Assembly: GCF_002209355.2 (NCBI RefSeq) | Contig: NZ_CP106855.1 | Coordinates: forward strand, 682,001-746,000 | Direction: 5' to 3' | DNA: 64,000 nucleotides | Source of the DNA: Bdellovibrio sp. SKB1291214 | Lineage (GTDB): Bacteria; Bdellovibrionota; Bdellovibrionia; Bdellovibrionales; Bdellovibrionaceae | Part shown: in pieces, positions 29,058-37,775 of the stretch | Numbering within the stretch: the first letter of the stretch is position 1 | How the letters are laid out: every line of letters starts with the position of its first letter | The notes under the pieces: model-generated | Told to the model about the DNA's origin: nothing | The model's input: only the letters and a program-made list of their open reading frames with translations | The model's database searches: none | Position numbers and translations under genes: made by a program

Positions 29058-29092
29058 CCGAGGGGACGGAATCTGACCTCCCCTGAGCTCGG
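29058..29092. other. Hairpin between cysteine desulfurase and IscA-type gene
   Basis: CCGAGGGGA (29058-29066) pairs with TCCCC...CTCGG (29079-29092) with a short bulge, followed by CCTTT. It could attenuate read-through into the IscA-type gene or protect the upstream mRNA. Confidence 0.4.
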
Positions 29093-29134
29093 CCTTTGTG
29101 GTACACTGAGCGAGCAATTTTCAGGAGATTTTCT

Positions 29135-29461
29135 ATGATCAACATTTCCCCAGAAGCTGCTAGAAAACTAGCATCTCTTAAACAAGATGAAGGCAAAGAC
29201 GAGTCAGCTTTTCTGCGTGTGGAAGTGAAAAAAGGCGGCTGTTCAGGCCTGTCTTACAAAATGGACTTCGACACGCAAACTCGCGATGGTGATAAGTTCT
29301 TTGAGGCTAACGGGCAAAAGATCGCCGTTGATTCAAATTCCATGTTGTACATTCTTGGTATGACGTTGGAGTACTCTGGTGGTTTGAACGGCAAAGGCTT
29401 TGTCTTCAACAATCCAAACGCGACAAAACACTGCGGTTGCGGTTCCAGCTTTAACGTCTAA
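29135..29461 (+). CDS. IscA/ErpA-type iron-sulfur insertion protein
   Basis: HesB/IscA-family A-type carrier of 108 residues. The three conserved cysteines are visible in KKGGCSGLSYKM and in the C-terminal HCGCGSSF. The start is ATG 29135 with AGGAGA 6 bases upstream; the longer reading from 29096 lacks a ribosome site. It probably receives clusters assembled with sulfur from the upstream cysteine desulfurase and passes them to apoproteins. Confidence 0.92.
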   Translation: MINISPEAARKLASLKQDEGKDESAFLRVEVKKGGCSGLSYKMDFDTQTRDGDKFFEANGQKIAVDSNSMLYILGMTLEYSGGLNGKGFVFNNPNATKHCGCGSSFNV

Positions 29462-29642
29462 ATTTCTCGCAAACCATCTCAGAACATTCGTTGGAACACT
29501 GGCCTTTTCATTACGAGCGGGCCATTTTTAAGACCTACATTCGTTCTACGAAATTGGTTTACCCCACTTACTACGTCTAGAACTGCTCCATCTGACCTTT
29601 GGCAAATTAGGAAATCTTGAACACTGGACATATCATTGTCCT

Positions 29643-30023
29643 ATGGCGCGAAATTTTTTAGAAATTCACAGTCTACAAAATCTGACGACGGAATTTGAGT
29701 TGGTCAAAAATCTGAAAGCCAGACCACTAGAAATTCTTGAATACTCTGACAAATCGTTCACCTTTGAAGCGACTCCAAGAATTTGCGGTTTGGGGACAAT
29801 CATCCAACTTAAAGGCAAGTTTCACATCGCGGGAAATGAATTTGATTTTTTAGCGACTGGTAAGGTCACTCAAAGCGAATCCTTGGATTCAGGTAAATTT
29901 TCGAAATACACAGTTGAGCTTCACCGCTTTGAAAAAGGTCTTTGGGATAACTTCCTGAACGCCAATCTACAATCGCAACTGAACACCGACATGTTGTTCA
30001 GGTCCATGCGGGAGCTTGATTAA
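29643..30023 (+). CDS. Hypothetical protein, possible PilZ-like beta domain
   Basis: 126-residue soluble protein without signal peptide. The middle (about 30-100) alternates short beta strands (EILEYSDKSFTFEATP, GTIIQLKGKFHIAGNEFDFLATGKVTQ). It ends in a helical FEKGLWDNFLNANLQSQL stretch. The strand pattern is reminiscent of PilZ domains, but the RxxxR and D/NxSxxG c-di-GMP motifs are not evident, so binding is doubtful. Its stop lies 1 base before the ATG of the receiver-TPR gene, so the two are coupled and may form a signalling pair. Confidence 0.7.
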   Translation: MARNFLEIHSLQNLTTEFELVKNLKARPLEILEYSDKSFTFEATPRICGLGTIIQLKGKFHIAGNEFDFLATGKVTQSESLDSGKFSKYTVELHRFEKGLWDNFLNANLQSQLNTDMLFRSMRELD

Positions 30024-30024
30024 A

Positions 30025-31281
30025 ATGAAAAACCTGAAGGCCTTGATCGTAGACAGTTCTCCGTCGTACACAAACTTAATCTCCGCAGCGCTGTTGGAAA
30101 TCGGTTTGCGCACTGAAAACATTTTCGCCACGAAACGTTATACTAGTGCCCGTGAGCATCTGACTGACACCAAGCCTGATCTTTTGATCACAGAATTCCA
30201 AATCGATTCCAAATTCGGTTTGGAATTGGTCGCTATACATACCACAAATAATCCCAATAATATTTCCATCATCATGACCCACAACAACTCAAGCTCTTCC
30301 ATTGCCGAAGCCGCCGAAGAGTTGGTGGATGATTATATCGTAAAGCCCTTCCAAAGCGGTATGCTGGCAACTCGTCTGCGCAATTTAATTGATCGCAAAT
30401 TGAATCCTAGCGAATACATCAAGCACATTCGTGAGGGAAAACAGGCCTTGTTTGACGGTCTGCTAAAAGATGCCGAACATAAATTCTCCACAGCCCTCCA
30501 ACATCAAGAAAAACCCACACTGGCGCACTATTATTTGGGTTATACCAAATTCAAAGAGACCGAATACCAATTCGCTAACGATGAATTTATTAAAGGCCTT
30601 GAGTTGCAGCCGCTGCACTATCGTTGCTTGACAGGAAAGTTTGATACTTTCTATGAACAAAAAGATTACAACAGCGCTTACACCGTCGCGAATACGATCA
30701 TTGAAAATTATCCGATCGGTCCAAAACGTTTGGGCCAATTATTCATCTCGGCGGTGTTTGCAGGAAAATTGGACGAGGTTCCCCACTATTTTCAACTTTT
30801 CGCACAGCTGGATCATAAAACCACTGAGCTACGCCACGTTTTTTCTGCCGCTCTTTTCACAGCGGGCCGATCGAATTTGAACAACAAAGCTTTAGTGAAA
30901 GCGGTAGAATGTTTTGAATTGGGCGTCCAGGTTTTGGGAGCAGATTCTGATTATATTTCCAAAATCGTCAAAGTGTTGCTTCGTGGAGATGCCCAAGCTG
31001 TGCATCAAGCGGCTCGTTTCCTGCAACAGTTCCCAGCTAACAAGGTTGGCAGCAAAGAGTACGAAAACCTCTATTTCCTATTTAACTGTAAGACCTTGCC
31101 GTTGTCTAAAGTCATCGATCAAGGACGCAAAATGGCATCTCAAAACCGGATGGATGCCGAATCCTATGAAACATTCATTCGCTTGCTTGTAAGTGATAAT
31201 AAAACAGTTTTGGCTGAAGATATCATTGAACGCTTCCACCGAGCTTACCCAGATCGCCAACGCACTAGTGAAAAGGCCTAA
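30025..31281 (+). CDS. Response-regulator-like receiver fused to TPR repeats
   Basis: 418 residues. The N-terminal receiver domain (1-125) has IVDSSPS instead of a double acid, and Glu57 in LLITEFQI where the phospho-Asp should be; the Lys of DYIVKPF (Lys107) is kept. A Glu at this place often mimics phosphorylation, so the domain may be constitutively active. Residues 135-400 are helical TPR-like repeats (AEHKFSTALQHQEKPTLAHYYLGY and following). I start at ATG 30025 rather than the in-frame TTG 30016. It is coupled to the upstream 126-residue gene. Confidence 0.85.
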   Translation: MKNLKALIVDSSPSYTNLISAALLEIGLRTENIFATKRYTSAREHLTDTKPDLLITEFQIDSKFGLELVAIHTTNNPNNISIIMTHNNSSSSIAEAAEELVDDYIVKPFQSGMLATRLRNLIDRKLNPSEYIKHIREGKQALFDGLLKDAEHKFSTALQHQEKPTLAHYYLGYTKFKETEYQFANDEFIKGLELQPLHYRCLTGKFDTFYEQKDYNSAYTVANTIIENYPIGPKRLGQLFISAVFAGKLDEVPHYFQLFAQLDHKTTELRHVFSAALFTAGRSNLNNKALVKAVECFELGVQVLGADSDYISKIVKVLLRGDAQAVHQAARFLQQFPANKVGSKEYENLYFLFNCKTLPLSKVIDQGRKMASQNRMDAESYETFIRLLVSDNKTVLAEDIIERFHRAYPDRQRTSEKA

Positions 31282-31284
31282 AAA

Positions 31285-32109
31285 CTATTTCGCCATTTTT
31301 TCAAAGTTAGTTGCTGCATTTAAGAATTCGATCAGGTGGTGTGCCACCTGATCGGGTTGAGATTTTATCGCCAGATGACCTGCGCCTTTTAAAACAATCA
31401 GATCTTCACAACCCAGATGTTTTGCAAAACCTCGGTAGGCCTCTTGATTAAACAGCAAATCACTTTCGTCAAAAATGAGACGGCATTCCCCACGATAATT
31501 GAACAGCTTTCTGTTCCATGCCTGCCAGTCTTCAGAACGCAGAATCCAAGAAAAATGATGAATCATGTGAGCCACGAATTGCAGCTTGCGACCTTTGAGT
31601 CTCTCCACGGATACCGCACCTTCAGATCTTTCATCCCGAAAAATCTGAGCCGCCCGTTTTAGAAAGCTTGCACCCATCGGAGTCGACAACATTATATAGA
31701 TACTTTTCAGATTCAGTGGAATGGAGAAAAAGAATCTCAGTTCCTTGGGCATAAATTTCTTAACAGGATCCGTCACCATAGGGTTGATCAAAGCCATCTT
31801 ACGAACCAATTGTGGATGCATGGTCGCTAGGCCCCAGCTTAAGGCTCCCCCATAACTTAAACCCGCGACGTGCACACGCTCATCTGGAAAGTGCTCCTTG
31901 ATAAAGCGCGCCAGGACTTCGACTTGAACGGTAAAGAACAACTTATCGCTGCTCATATAGATATGGCTTAAATTAGGGATCACCACGCGGTAGTGTTGCT
32001 CTAAGTGCGCGGCTATGCCTTCCCAATGGTGAACGCTTCCGCCATAACCATGCAGAAGAAGAAGTATCGGCCCTGAGCCCCGTTCTCGGTAAGTGATCTT
32101 GTGAGACAT
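31285..32109 (-). CDS. Alpha/beta hydrolase
   Basis: 274-residue alpha/beta-hydrolase fold protein. The oxyanion region is LLLLHGYGGSVHHWEG, the nucleophile elbow GLSYGG (Ser85), and the acid is probably in LIFDESDLLFN. The catalytic His lies in GAGHLAIK. No signal peptide is present, so it is cytoplasmic. Substrate is not predictable; the cap region (about 115-195) is helical and basic. It is convergent with the receiver-TPR gene with only 3 bases between stops. Confidence 0.9.
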   Translation of the reverse strand: MSHKITYRERGSGPILLLLHGYGGSVHHWEGIAAHLEQHYRVVIPNLSHIYMSSDKLFFTVQVEVLARFIKEHFPDERVHVAGLSYGGALSWGLATMHPQLVRKMALINPMVTDPVKKFMPKELRFFFSIPLNLKSIYIMLSTPMGASFLKRAAQIFRDERSEGAVSVERLKGRKLQFVAHMIHHFSWILRSEDWQAWNRKLFNYRGECRLIFDESDLLFNQEAYRGFAKHLGCEDLIVLKGAGHLAIKSQPDQVAHHLIEFLNAATNFEKMAK

Positions 32110-32243
32110 CCTAGAAACCGTATCGGGCCTCGATCAAATGTCATGCACTGGACCTAAATCCAATTAGTTAACAAATGATTAAGAATTGGACGTGGGCGAC
32201 ACCTATGACTGCAGCGAGCAACGGGCGTAAAAAAGAACAAGCC

Positions 32244-33173
32244 CTATTGCTTGGGCTTGTTCTGGTTTTGATTTTGTTGATTTGAAGGGCGTTGGTTTTG
32301 CTGCTGACCTTGAGGATTTTGCGGCTTAGCCTGCTGCCCCTGTAGAGGATTATTTTGTCGAGCCTGCTGCTGATTTTGCTGCTTTGGCTGATTCCCCTGC
32401 TGGCGATTTTGGTTTTGGTTCTGTGGACCGCCACCTTGCTTTTGCTTCTGCTGCCCTTGTTGTTGATTCGAGTGCTGTTGCTGCTTCGCCTGTTGCTGCT
32501 TCGCCTGTTGCTGTTGCTTTTGCTGATTCTGCTGCTGCCCCCCGCCCTGTTTTTGACGGTTTTGGTTTTGCTGCTGATTTTGCTGTTTAGGCTGATGGCC
32601 CTGCTGGCGATTTGGATTTTGCCCTTGATTTTGACCGTGACCGCCACCTTGTCTTTGCTGATTCTGGTGGTGTTGCTTTTGTTGATTATGATGTTGCTGC
32701 TTAGCTTGTTGCTGAGGTTTCTCAGCACCTTCAACCTTATCGGCTGCCACATCAGCAGAAACGGATTGCACCGCCACCGACTCATCAGGTTTCGCATCCA
32801 ATAACATCGTATCGTTAACCGCTTTAGATTCCGTTTGTTTATTCGTACGGAAGCCTCTGATTTTTTTTACTTGGTTTTCTGCGCGTTCAACTTGCTCTGT
32901 CAAATCCACTGTGACGTCCCCATAACAGCGGACCTGGCAGCTGAGGCGGCGGCCATCAATAAAATAGCTTGTACCGATCAGGCTTAGCTCTGCTTTACCC
33001 GGTGGCAAAACATTGTTGTCGCCATCTTTGATGCGAACACGGCATTCCGCGCAGCTGGGAACACCTTTACAGATCGAACGGATCTCAAGTTGATTTTCCG
33101 TAGCGATCTGCAAAAGACTCTTATCAGGAGAGCCTTCAACTTCGATATTCTGCGGAAGAAATTTAATTTTCAT
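32244..33173 (-). CDS. [2Fe-2S] ferredoxin with long Gln/Asn-rich tail
   Basis: 309 residues. Residues 1-95 are a plant/adrenodoxin-type ferredoxin: SICKGVPSCAEC gives Cys35, Cys41 and Cys44 (C-x5-C-x2-C), with the fourth ligand probably Cys79 in RRLSCQV. A charged linker (about 96-155) leads into about 150 residues almost wholly Gln, Asn, Gly, Lys, His and Pro, with imperfect internal repeats around NRQQGxQPKQQNQQQ. Such tails are typical of prion-like or phase-separating sequences. ATG 33173 has GAGG upstream; the nine extra upstream codons fall on a palindromic repeat. The gene follows tyrS by 71 bases. Confidence 0.85.
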   Translation of the reverse strand: MKIKFLPQNIEVEGSPDKSLLQIATENQLEIRSICKGVPSCAECRVRIKDGDNNVLPPGKAELSLIGTSYFIDGRRLSCQVRCYGDVTVDLTEQVERAENQVKKIRGFRTNKQTESKAVNDTMLLDAKPDESVAVQSVSADVAADKVEGAEKPQQQAKQQHHNQQKQHHQNQQRQGGGHGQNQGQNPNRQQGHQPKQQNQQQNQNRQKQGGGQQQNQQKQQQQAKQQQAKQQQHSNQQQGQQKQKQGGGPQNQNQNRQQGNQPKQQNQQQARQNNPLQGQQAKPQNPQGQQQNQRPSNQQNQNQNKPKQ

Positions 33174-33188
33174 ACTCGAATCCTCAAT

Positions 33189-33235
33189 GGTGCCAGGCAC
33201 CTATTCTTCACACGCCGTACCCTCAACGGGGTACC
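33189..33235. repeat. GGTGCCAGGCACC palindrome and adjacent GTACCC hairpin
   Basis: GGTGCCAGGCACC (33189-33201) is a perfect odd palindrome. GTACCC-loop-GGGTAC (about 33218-33234) is a second hairpin. Both lie between tyrS and the ferredoxin gene. The GGTGCCAGG core recurs at 20200-20252. Confidence 0.5.
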
Positions 33236-33244
33236 GCATACGTA

Positions 33245-34480
33245 TTAGACGATTTTCACTTTCGCGAATTTTGTCTTACTGCCTTTAACGACTTTTCCAT
33301 CGATAGTTGCAACAGCCAACTTAGCCTTCGCGTCTGTGATTTTTTGGCCGTCGATTTGCACGGCACCACCTTGAACCATACGACTTCCTTCACTGTTGGA
33401 AGTCGCAAAGCCAAGCTTCACTAACAGCTGAGCAACACCAAGGCCCTCAGCAGGGATATCATTTTTAGAAATTTCCACCGTCGCGATCTCGTCAGGCAAA
33501 CCTTTGTCGACAAAGATACGGTTAAACTCATCTTCGGCAGCTTGTGCCGCCTCTGCCGAGTGGAAACGTTTGATGATGAATTTTGCCAATTCAACTTTCA
33601 CTGTGCGGGGATGTTTTTTCTTATCCGCCACATCTTGTTTCAATTGGGCAAGTTCAGATGCTGTGATGTCAGTCAGTAGTTCATACCAACGATACATCAA
33701 ATCATCAGAAATTCTCATCGTCTTACCGAACATATCTTTTGGAGTATCCACGACCGAAATATAATTATCCAAAGACTTGGACATCTTATTAACGCCATCG
33801 ATACCTTCCAGGATCGGCATCGTCAAAATACACTGGGGCTCTTGACCGTAAGCGGACTGCATGGAACGACCGACCAAAAGATTAAACTTCTGATCTGTAC
33901 CACCCAGCTCCACATCTGCTTTCAACGCCACAGAGTCATAACCCTGAGTCAACGGATATAAGAATTCATGAATCGCGATCGGAGTTCCTGCGCGGTAACG
34001 CTTAGTAAAGTCATCACGCTCAAGCATCTGCGCCACCGTATATTGTGCCGCCATCTTGATGAACTCACCCGGAGTCATTTTGCCAATCCAAGACGAGTTG
34101 TAAACGATTTCAGTCTTATTTGGATCAAGGATTTTAAAAATCTGTTTTGCGTAAGTTCGACCGTTTTCTTCGATCTCTTCACGAGAAAGAACTGGACGAG
34201 TCGTACTCTTGCCCGTGGGATCACCAATCGTCGCCGTAAAGTCACCAATCAAAAAGATGATATGATGACCCAGGTCTTGGAAGGTTTTTAATTTATTGAT
34301 CACAACCGTGTGACCGATGTGAATGTCTGGACGAGTCGGATCAGCACCCAATTTAATACGAAGCGGAGTGTTCGTTTCTTTGGAACGCTTTAACTTTTTT
34401 AGCATCTCTTCATCATTGATGAATTCGGCGACGCCAAATTTGATTCTCTCTAATTGCTCTTTCGGATCTAAGAAACTCAT
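33245..34480 (-). CDS. tyrS: Tyrosyl-tRNA synthetase
   Basis: Class I synthetase charging tRNA-Tyr. It has the HIGH motif as HIGHTVV in [12 protein letters not shown], the KMSKS loop in [11 protein letters not shown], and a C-terminal S4 RNA-binding domain (about 345-411, [20 protein letters not shown]). Length 411 fits the bacterial TyrZ/TyrS range. Its ATG shares one base with the rny stop (TAATG), making it the fourth member of the zapA / cyclo-ligase / rny / tyrS run. Confidence 0.96.
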   Translation of the reverse strand: MSFLDPKEQLERIKFGVAEFINDEEMLKKLKRSKETNTPLRIKLGADPTRPDIHIGHTVVINKLKTFQDLGHHIIFLIGDFTATIGDPTGKSTTRPVLSREEIEENGRTYAKQIFKILDPNKTEIVYNSSWIGKMTPGEFIKMAAQYTVAQMLERDDFTKRYRAGTPIAIHEFLYPLTQGYDSVALKADVELGGTDQKFNLLVGRSMQSAYGQEPQCILTMPILEGIDGVNKMSKSLDNYISVVDTPKDMFGKTMRISDDLMYRWYELLTDITASELAQLKQDVADKKKHPRTVKVELAKFIIKRFHSAEAAQAAEDEFNRIFVDKGLPDEIATVEISKNDIPAEGLGVAQLLVKLGFATSNSEGSRMVQGGAVQIDGQKITDAKAKLAVATIDGKVVKGSKTKFAKVKIV

Positions 34481-36045
34481 TAGCGTGCGTGCTCCACAGA
34501 TCTTGTTTCACGAACCACAGTGACTTTGATCTGACCCGCTTGTGGAACTTCGCGTTCGATCTTACGAGCGATATCACGGGACAACATCACTGCTTGGTCG
34601 TCTGTTACTTTGGCAGACTCAACTAAGACTCGAACGTCTTTACCCGCTTGAAGGGCCAATGTTTTCAATACGCCATCGAAACTGTTCCCGATAGATTCAA
34701 GATCTTCCAAACGGTGGATGAAGGAATCCATTTGCGGACGACGTGCCCCTGGGCGCGCGCTCGACAAGATGTAAGCCGCATGCACAATCCAAGCTAGGAT
34801 CGAATGAGGTTTTTCTTCCTCATCGTGAGCACGGATCGCGTGGCACACGTCTTCAGATTCGTTGTATTTCTTAGCGGCTTCTGCGCCTACCAAAGCATAA
34901 CTGCCTTCAGCTGTGTGATCGATCGCTTTACCGATATTATGAAGAAGACCCGCACGGCGAGCAAGCTTCACACTCACACCCAACTCACCCGCAAGAAGAC
35001 CGGCGATGTTTGCCACTTCCAGAGATTGGTTCAAAGCGTTTTGACCTTGATAGTTACGGTATTTCAAACCACCGATAATTTTGATCAATTCTGGGTGCAT
35101 GTTAGCGATACCCAGTTCCATGACGTGGCGTTCGCCTTCTTCTTTGATGGACTTCATTAATTCGTTACGTTGTTTCTCTACAACTTCTTCGATACGTGCT
35201 GGATGCACGCGACCATCTTCCATCAACTTCTCGATCGTTCTACGCGCAAGCTCACGGCGTACTGGATCGAAACCAGAAATAACCACTGCTTCTGGAGTAT
35301 CGTCGACGATCAAATCAACGCCACAGTGGGCTTCCAAAGTACGGATATTACGACCCTCACGACCGATGATTTTACCTTTCATCTCGTCGTTTGGAAGCGC
35401 CAATACGCTGACAGTTCTTTCCGACGTGAACTCAGACGCAAAACGTGACAACGCTGTTGCCAAGATACGCTTCGCTTTTACTTCAGATTCTTTCTGTGCT
35501 TGCTCTTCGATTTGCGTGATTTTTTTAGATGCTTCGATTTTAGCTTCTTCTTCAATCGCTGTTAGCAATTGACGTTTAGCTTCGTCCTGGGACATTCCTG
35601 CCACAGATTCCAATTTCGTCTTCAGCTCCCCGATATGAGCTTCGCCTTTTTTCTCAAGCTCTTTCACTCGGTTTTCAGAGATGGCGATTTTTTCCTCGCG
35701 GTCTTTAAGCGTGTTCAAGTAACGCTCGTTCTCTTCCATCTTTTGTTTGAACTGTTGGTCGATCTCTTTCAGACGACGATCCAATTGAGACTCTTTGTTT
35801 TTCAACGTGGAGTTTTGCTTATGAATGTCGGCCTCAACATTTTTGCGGGCACGAGCTTCGAAGTCTTTCGAACGCGTTTCAGAATCTTTTTTGATTTTTG
35901 CCGCTTCAGACTTTGCTTTGTTAACGATACGCTCTGCTTCAACGCGTGCAGATTTTTTGCTGTTGTTATCTTGGATTCTTTTCACCACGAAAACAGCGAC
36001 ACCGCCCAAAATTAAACAGATAATGGCTGTGATTAAAATTTCCAT
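34480..36045 (-). CDS. rny: RNase Y homologue with degenerate HD active site
   Basis: 521 residues with full RNase Y architecture: N-terminal membrane anchor (1-22), coiled coil (about 30-195), KH domain ([15 protein letters not shown], 224-238) and HD domain (about 335-430). The HD metal ligands are not intact. The usual His before S-x-E is Gln340, the HD pair reads LLHNIGK (His369, Asn370), the second His of the HH pair is Asp408, and the late Asp is Tyr425. In B. subtilis the HD residues are needed for endonuclease activity, so this copy may be inactive or use another site. It is encoded between the cyclo-ligase and tyrS. Confidence 0.92.
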   Translation of the reverse strand: MEILITAIICLILGGVAVFVVKRIQDNNSKKSARVEAERIVNKAKSEAAKIKKDSETRSKDFEARARKNVEADIHKQNSTLKNKESQLDRRLKEIDQQFKQKMEENERYLNTLKDREEKIAISENRVKELEKKGEAHIGELKTKLESVAGMSQDEAKRQLLTAIEEEAKIEASKKITQIEEQAQKESEVKAKRILATALSRFASEFTSERTVSVLALPNDEMKGKIIGREGRNIRTLEAHCGVDLIVDDTPEAVVISGFDPVRRELARRTIEKLMEDGRVHPARIEEVVEKQRNELMKSIKEEGERHVMELGIANMHPELIKIIGGLKYRNYQGQNALNQSLEVANIAGLLAGELGVSVKLARRAGLLHNIGKAIDHTAEGSYALVGAEAAKKYNESEDVCHAIRAHDEEEKPHSILAWIVHAAYILSSARPGARRPQMDSFIHRLEDLESIGNSFDGVLKTLALQAGKDVRVLVESAKVTDDQAVMLSRDIARKIEREVPQAGQIKVTVVRETRSVEHAR

Positions 36046-36069
36046 CTCTTCCTTTTCTCCTAAAAGTTC

Positions 36070-36639
36070 CTAATGAACTTCGTACTGCTGACAAACCTTT
36101 AGACCCGACTCTGTGATAATGTAATCCATCTTCACATCATGGGCGTCCATCGGTAACGTCTGTTCTGAAACTTGAAAATCAAAACAGATACCCACCTTGA
36201 TTCCTTTAAAGTGCGCCAGGGTTTTGTCATAAAACCCCTTACCCTTACCAAGGCGGTTGCCATTCTTATTAAAAACTAATCCGGGAATCAGCAGGCCGTG
36301 AATGCCTTTAAGATCAATGATAGCGGAGTTGGGATCAGGCTCCAAAACGCCGAACGCGCCCTGGCTAAAACCTGATGCAAAACAAAACTCAAGCTCACTC
36401 CCCTTTACTCGGGGGAAGACCCAGTCTATGTGGTCGATTTTAAAAATCTCGTCCACACTGGTTTCTTGAGCGAGAGCGCGATAAGCACCCCAACATCCGT
36501 CCTGCTTGGACATAAAGTCCTGCAGAAATACATTCAACTGCTGCTGGTTTTGAACAAGACCTTGCGCAAACTCTTGGGCGCAAAGAGATTTATAAAAGGA
36601 ACGACATTCCGTTTTAGAGCTCCAAGAGGACATGGACAC
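36070..36639 (-). CDS. 5-formyltetrahydrofolate cyclo-ligase
   Basis: Converts 5-formyl-THF to 5,10-methenyl-THF with ATP. The family motifs are GNRLGKGKGFYDK (ATP/phosphate loop) and LPMDAHDVKMDYIITE near the C-terminus. Length 189 is typical. It sits directly behind zapA, the gene order common in bacteria, but without room for a 6S RNA in the 22-base gap. It is co-directional with rny and tyrS. Confidence 0.92.
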   Translation of the reverse strand: MSMSSWSSKTECRSFYKSLCAQEFAQGLVQNQQQLNVFLQDFMSKQDGCWGAYRALAQETSVDEIFKIDHIDWVFPRVKGSELEFCFASGFSQGAFGVLEPDPNSAIIDLKGIHGLLIPGLVFNKNGNRLGKGKGFYDKTLAHFKGIKVGICFDFQVSEQTLPMDAHDVKMDYIITESGLKVCQQYEVH

Positions 36640-36661
36640 TCCAAGAGAGTTACAATCAAAG

Positions 36662-36970
36662 TTAGTTGTTCAATACCTTGTTGTTCTTGGAATTCTCGAG
36701 TTCCAAAGAAAGTTGCAACGTTTTTTCCTCGAGCTTATCGAGTTCACGTTGAGCTTTTCTTTTCAAAAGGATGAGTTCTTCCGCAAGATTCATCGCTGTC
36801 AACACAGCGGCATTCTGGAAGGAACCGTTTTTAGTAACGGCCATAGCTTGAGTCATTTTGTTATTAACAAAGTCGACGAGTTCTTGAACCGTAGAATCGT
36901 CGTGAGAGGATCTAAGTTTGTACGGGACTCCTGCAATGAGGAAATTAAAGTTCTTTTTCTCAGCAGTCAC
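36662..36970 (-). CDS. zapA: Cell division protein ZapA
   Basis: 102-residue FtsZ-ring-associated protein. The N-terminal FNFLIAGVPYKLRS strand pair is followed by VDFVNNKMTQAM and a long C-terminal coiled coil (about 55-98), as in ZapA. The start is GTG with GAGGAG 5 bases upstream. First gene of the zapA / cyclo-ligase / rny / tyrS operon, with a good promoter 75-105 bases upstream. Confidence 0.88.
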   Translation of the reverse strand: MTAEKKNFNFLIAGVPYKLRSSHDDSTVQELVDFVNNKMTQAMAVTKNGSFQNAAVLTAMNLAEELILLKRKAQRELDKLEEKTLQLSLELENSKNNKVLNN

Positions 36971-37046
36971 CGTGTCTCCTCTTTCAATCGCTAATGGGCT
37001 AAACCTTTTAAAACTCTAGAAAAAATCCTAGAACAACACTACAAAA

Positions 37047-37076
37047 AGTATAGCTATAACGAAGAGCGGTATTCAA
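37047..37076 (-). promoter_or_regulatory. Probable sigma-70-type promoter of the zapA operon
   Basis: On the minus strand, -35 TTGAAT (37076-37071), an 18-base spacer and -10 TATACT (37052-37047). Transcription would start about 70 bases before the zapA GTG. Confidence 0.6.
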
Positions 37077-37101
37077 CAGTTTATTTCATAGTGCACCCGC
37101 A

Positions 37102-37719
37102 CTACGGCTTCTTAGAGCAGGTGCATATAATGCCCAACTGTGGCTCGTTTGAGCACGATAGACTGCGCTTGTGAGTTGATCCCTCAAGATTGTACTCGAT
37201 CACCTCTCGGAAGTTTCTCTTATACGACGCACTCATTCCATTCGGCTTTGTGTCAAGATAGGAGTAGACATCGCTTTTGATGGTCCCATTCAAAAGGAAG
37301 TTGTTGATGATCTCTTGCTTGGGATTCGTGCGTTGATTCTTTGTAAGTGCTAATTCCGTAAGCACTCCATCATGGGCGATCGTTTGAACCGATAATTCAA
37401 CTTTCTGCTTTTTCAAGGAAACCTGTTGATATTTTAAGATCAGGTTCATCTCCTCTTTGTCCGCATTAAGGTAGTTCACCTTTCTTTGACGCAGCTGCGA
37501 GCGGATTGTCACAAACTTGTCGTCAGCGATTTCTTTGAGCTTGGTCAAATTCACTTTGAAGGCTAAGGCATCATCTTTGAGCTCCGGGAAACATTTCAGC
37601 ACATTTTCATAGGAAACTGAAACCGGAGTCGTCGACGCGATGGGCGCCGCCCCCGGCGAAGTCGACTGCGCTAAAACCGCAAGTGGCCACAAAAAAAGAA
37701 AAGGGACGATTCTTATCAT
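37102..37719 (-). CDS. Exported hypothetical protein
   Basis: 205 residues with a Sec signal peptide (MIRIVPFLFLWPLAVLAQS, cleavage near residue 18). A Pro/Ala/Thr linker leads into a helical domain (KVNLTKLKEIADDKFVTIRSQLRQRK). A beta-rich stretch follows. The protein ends with a Cys cluster (CSNEPQLGIICTC), which suggests disulfides in the periplasm. I do not recognise a family. It lies 56 bases after an L,D-transpeptidase on the same strand and may share its transcript. Confidence 0.75.
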   Translation of the reverse strand: MIRIVPFLFLWPLAVLAQSTSPGAAPIASTTPVSVSYENVLKCFPELKDDALAFKVNLTKLKEIADDKFVTIRSQLRQRKVNYLNADKEEMNLILKYQQVSLKKQKVELSVQTIAHDGVLTELALTKNQRTNPKQEIINNFLLNGTIKSDVYSYLDTKPNGMSASYKRNFREVIEYNLEGSTHKRSLSCSNEPQLGIICTCSKKP

Positions 37720-37775
37720 CCCTTTATCGAAACATAGATTTTGTTAACAGCCAAATTTATTTCTAAACGGCGAGG

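Noticed and set aside
32355-32804. Leucine-rich plus-strand frame of 149 residues opposite the Gln-rich tail
   Set aside because: It is the complement of CAG/CAA-type codons; no ribosome site and no sequence sense beyond poly-Leu.
36640-36661. 6S RNA between zapA and the cyclo-ligase gene
   Set aside because: Only 22 bases separate the genes, and no 6S-like fold was noticed upstream of zapA.
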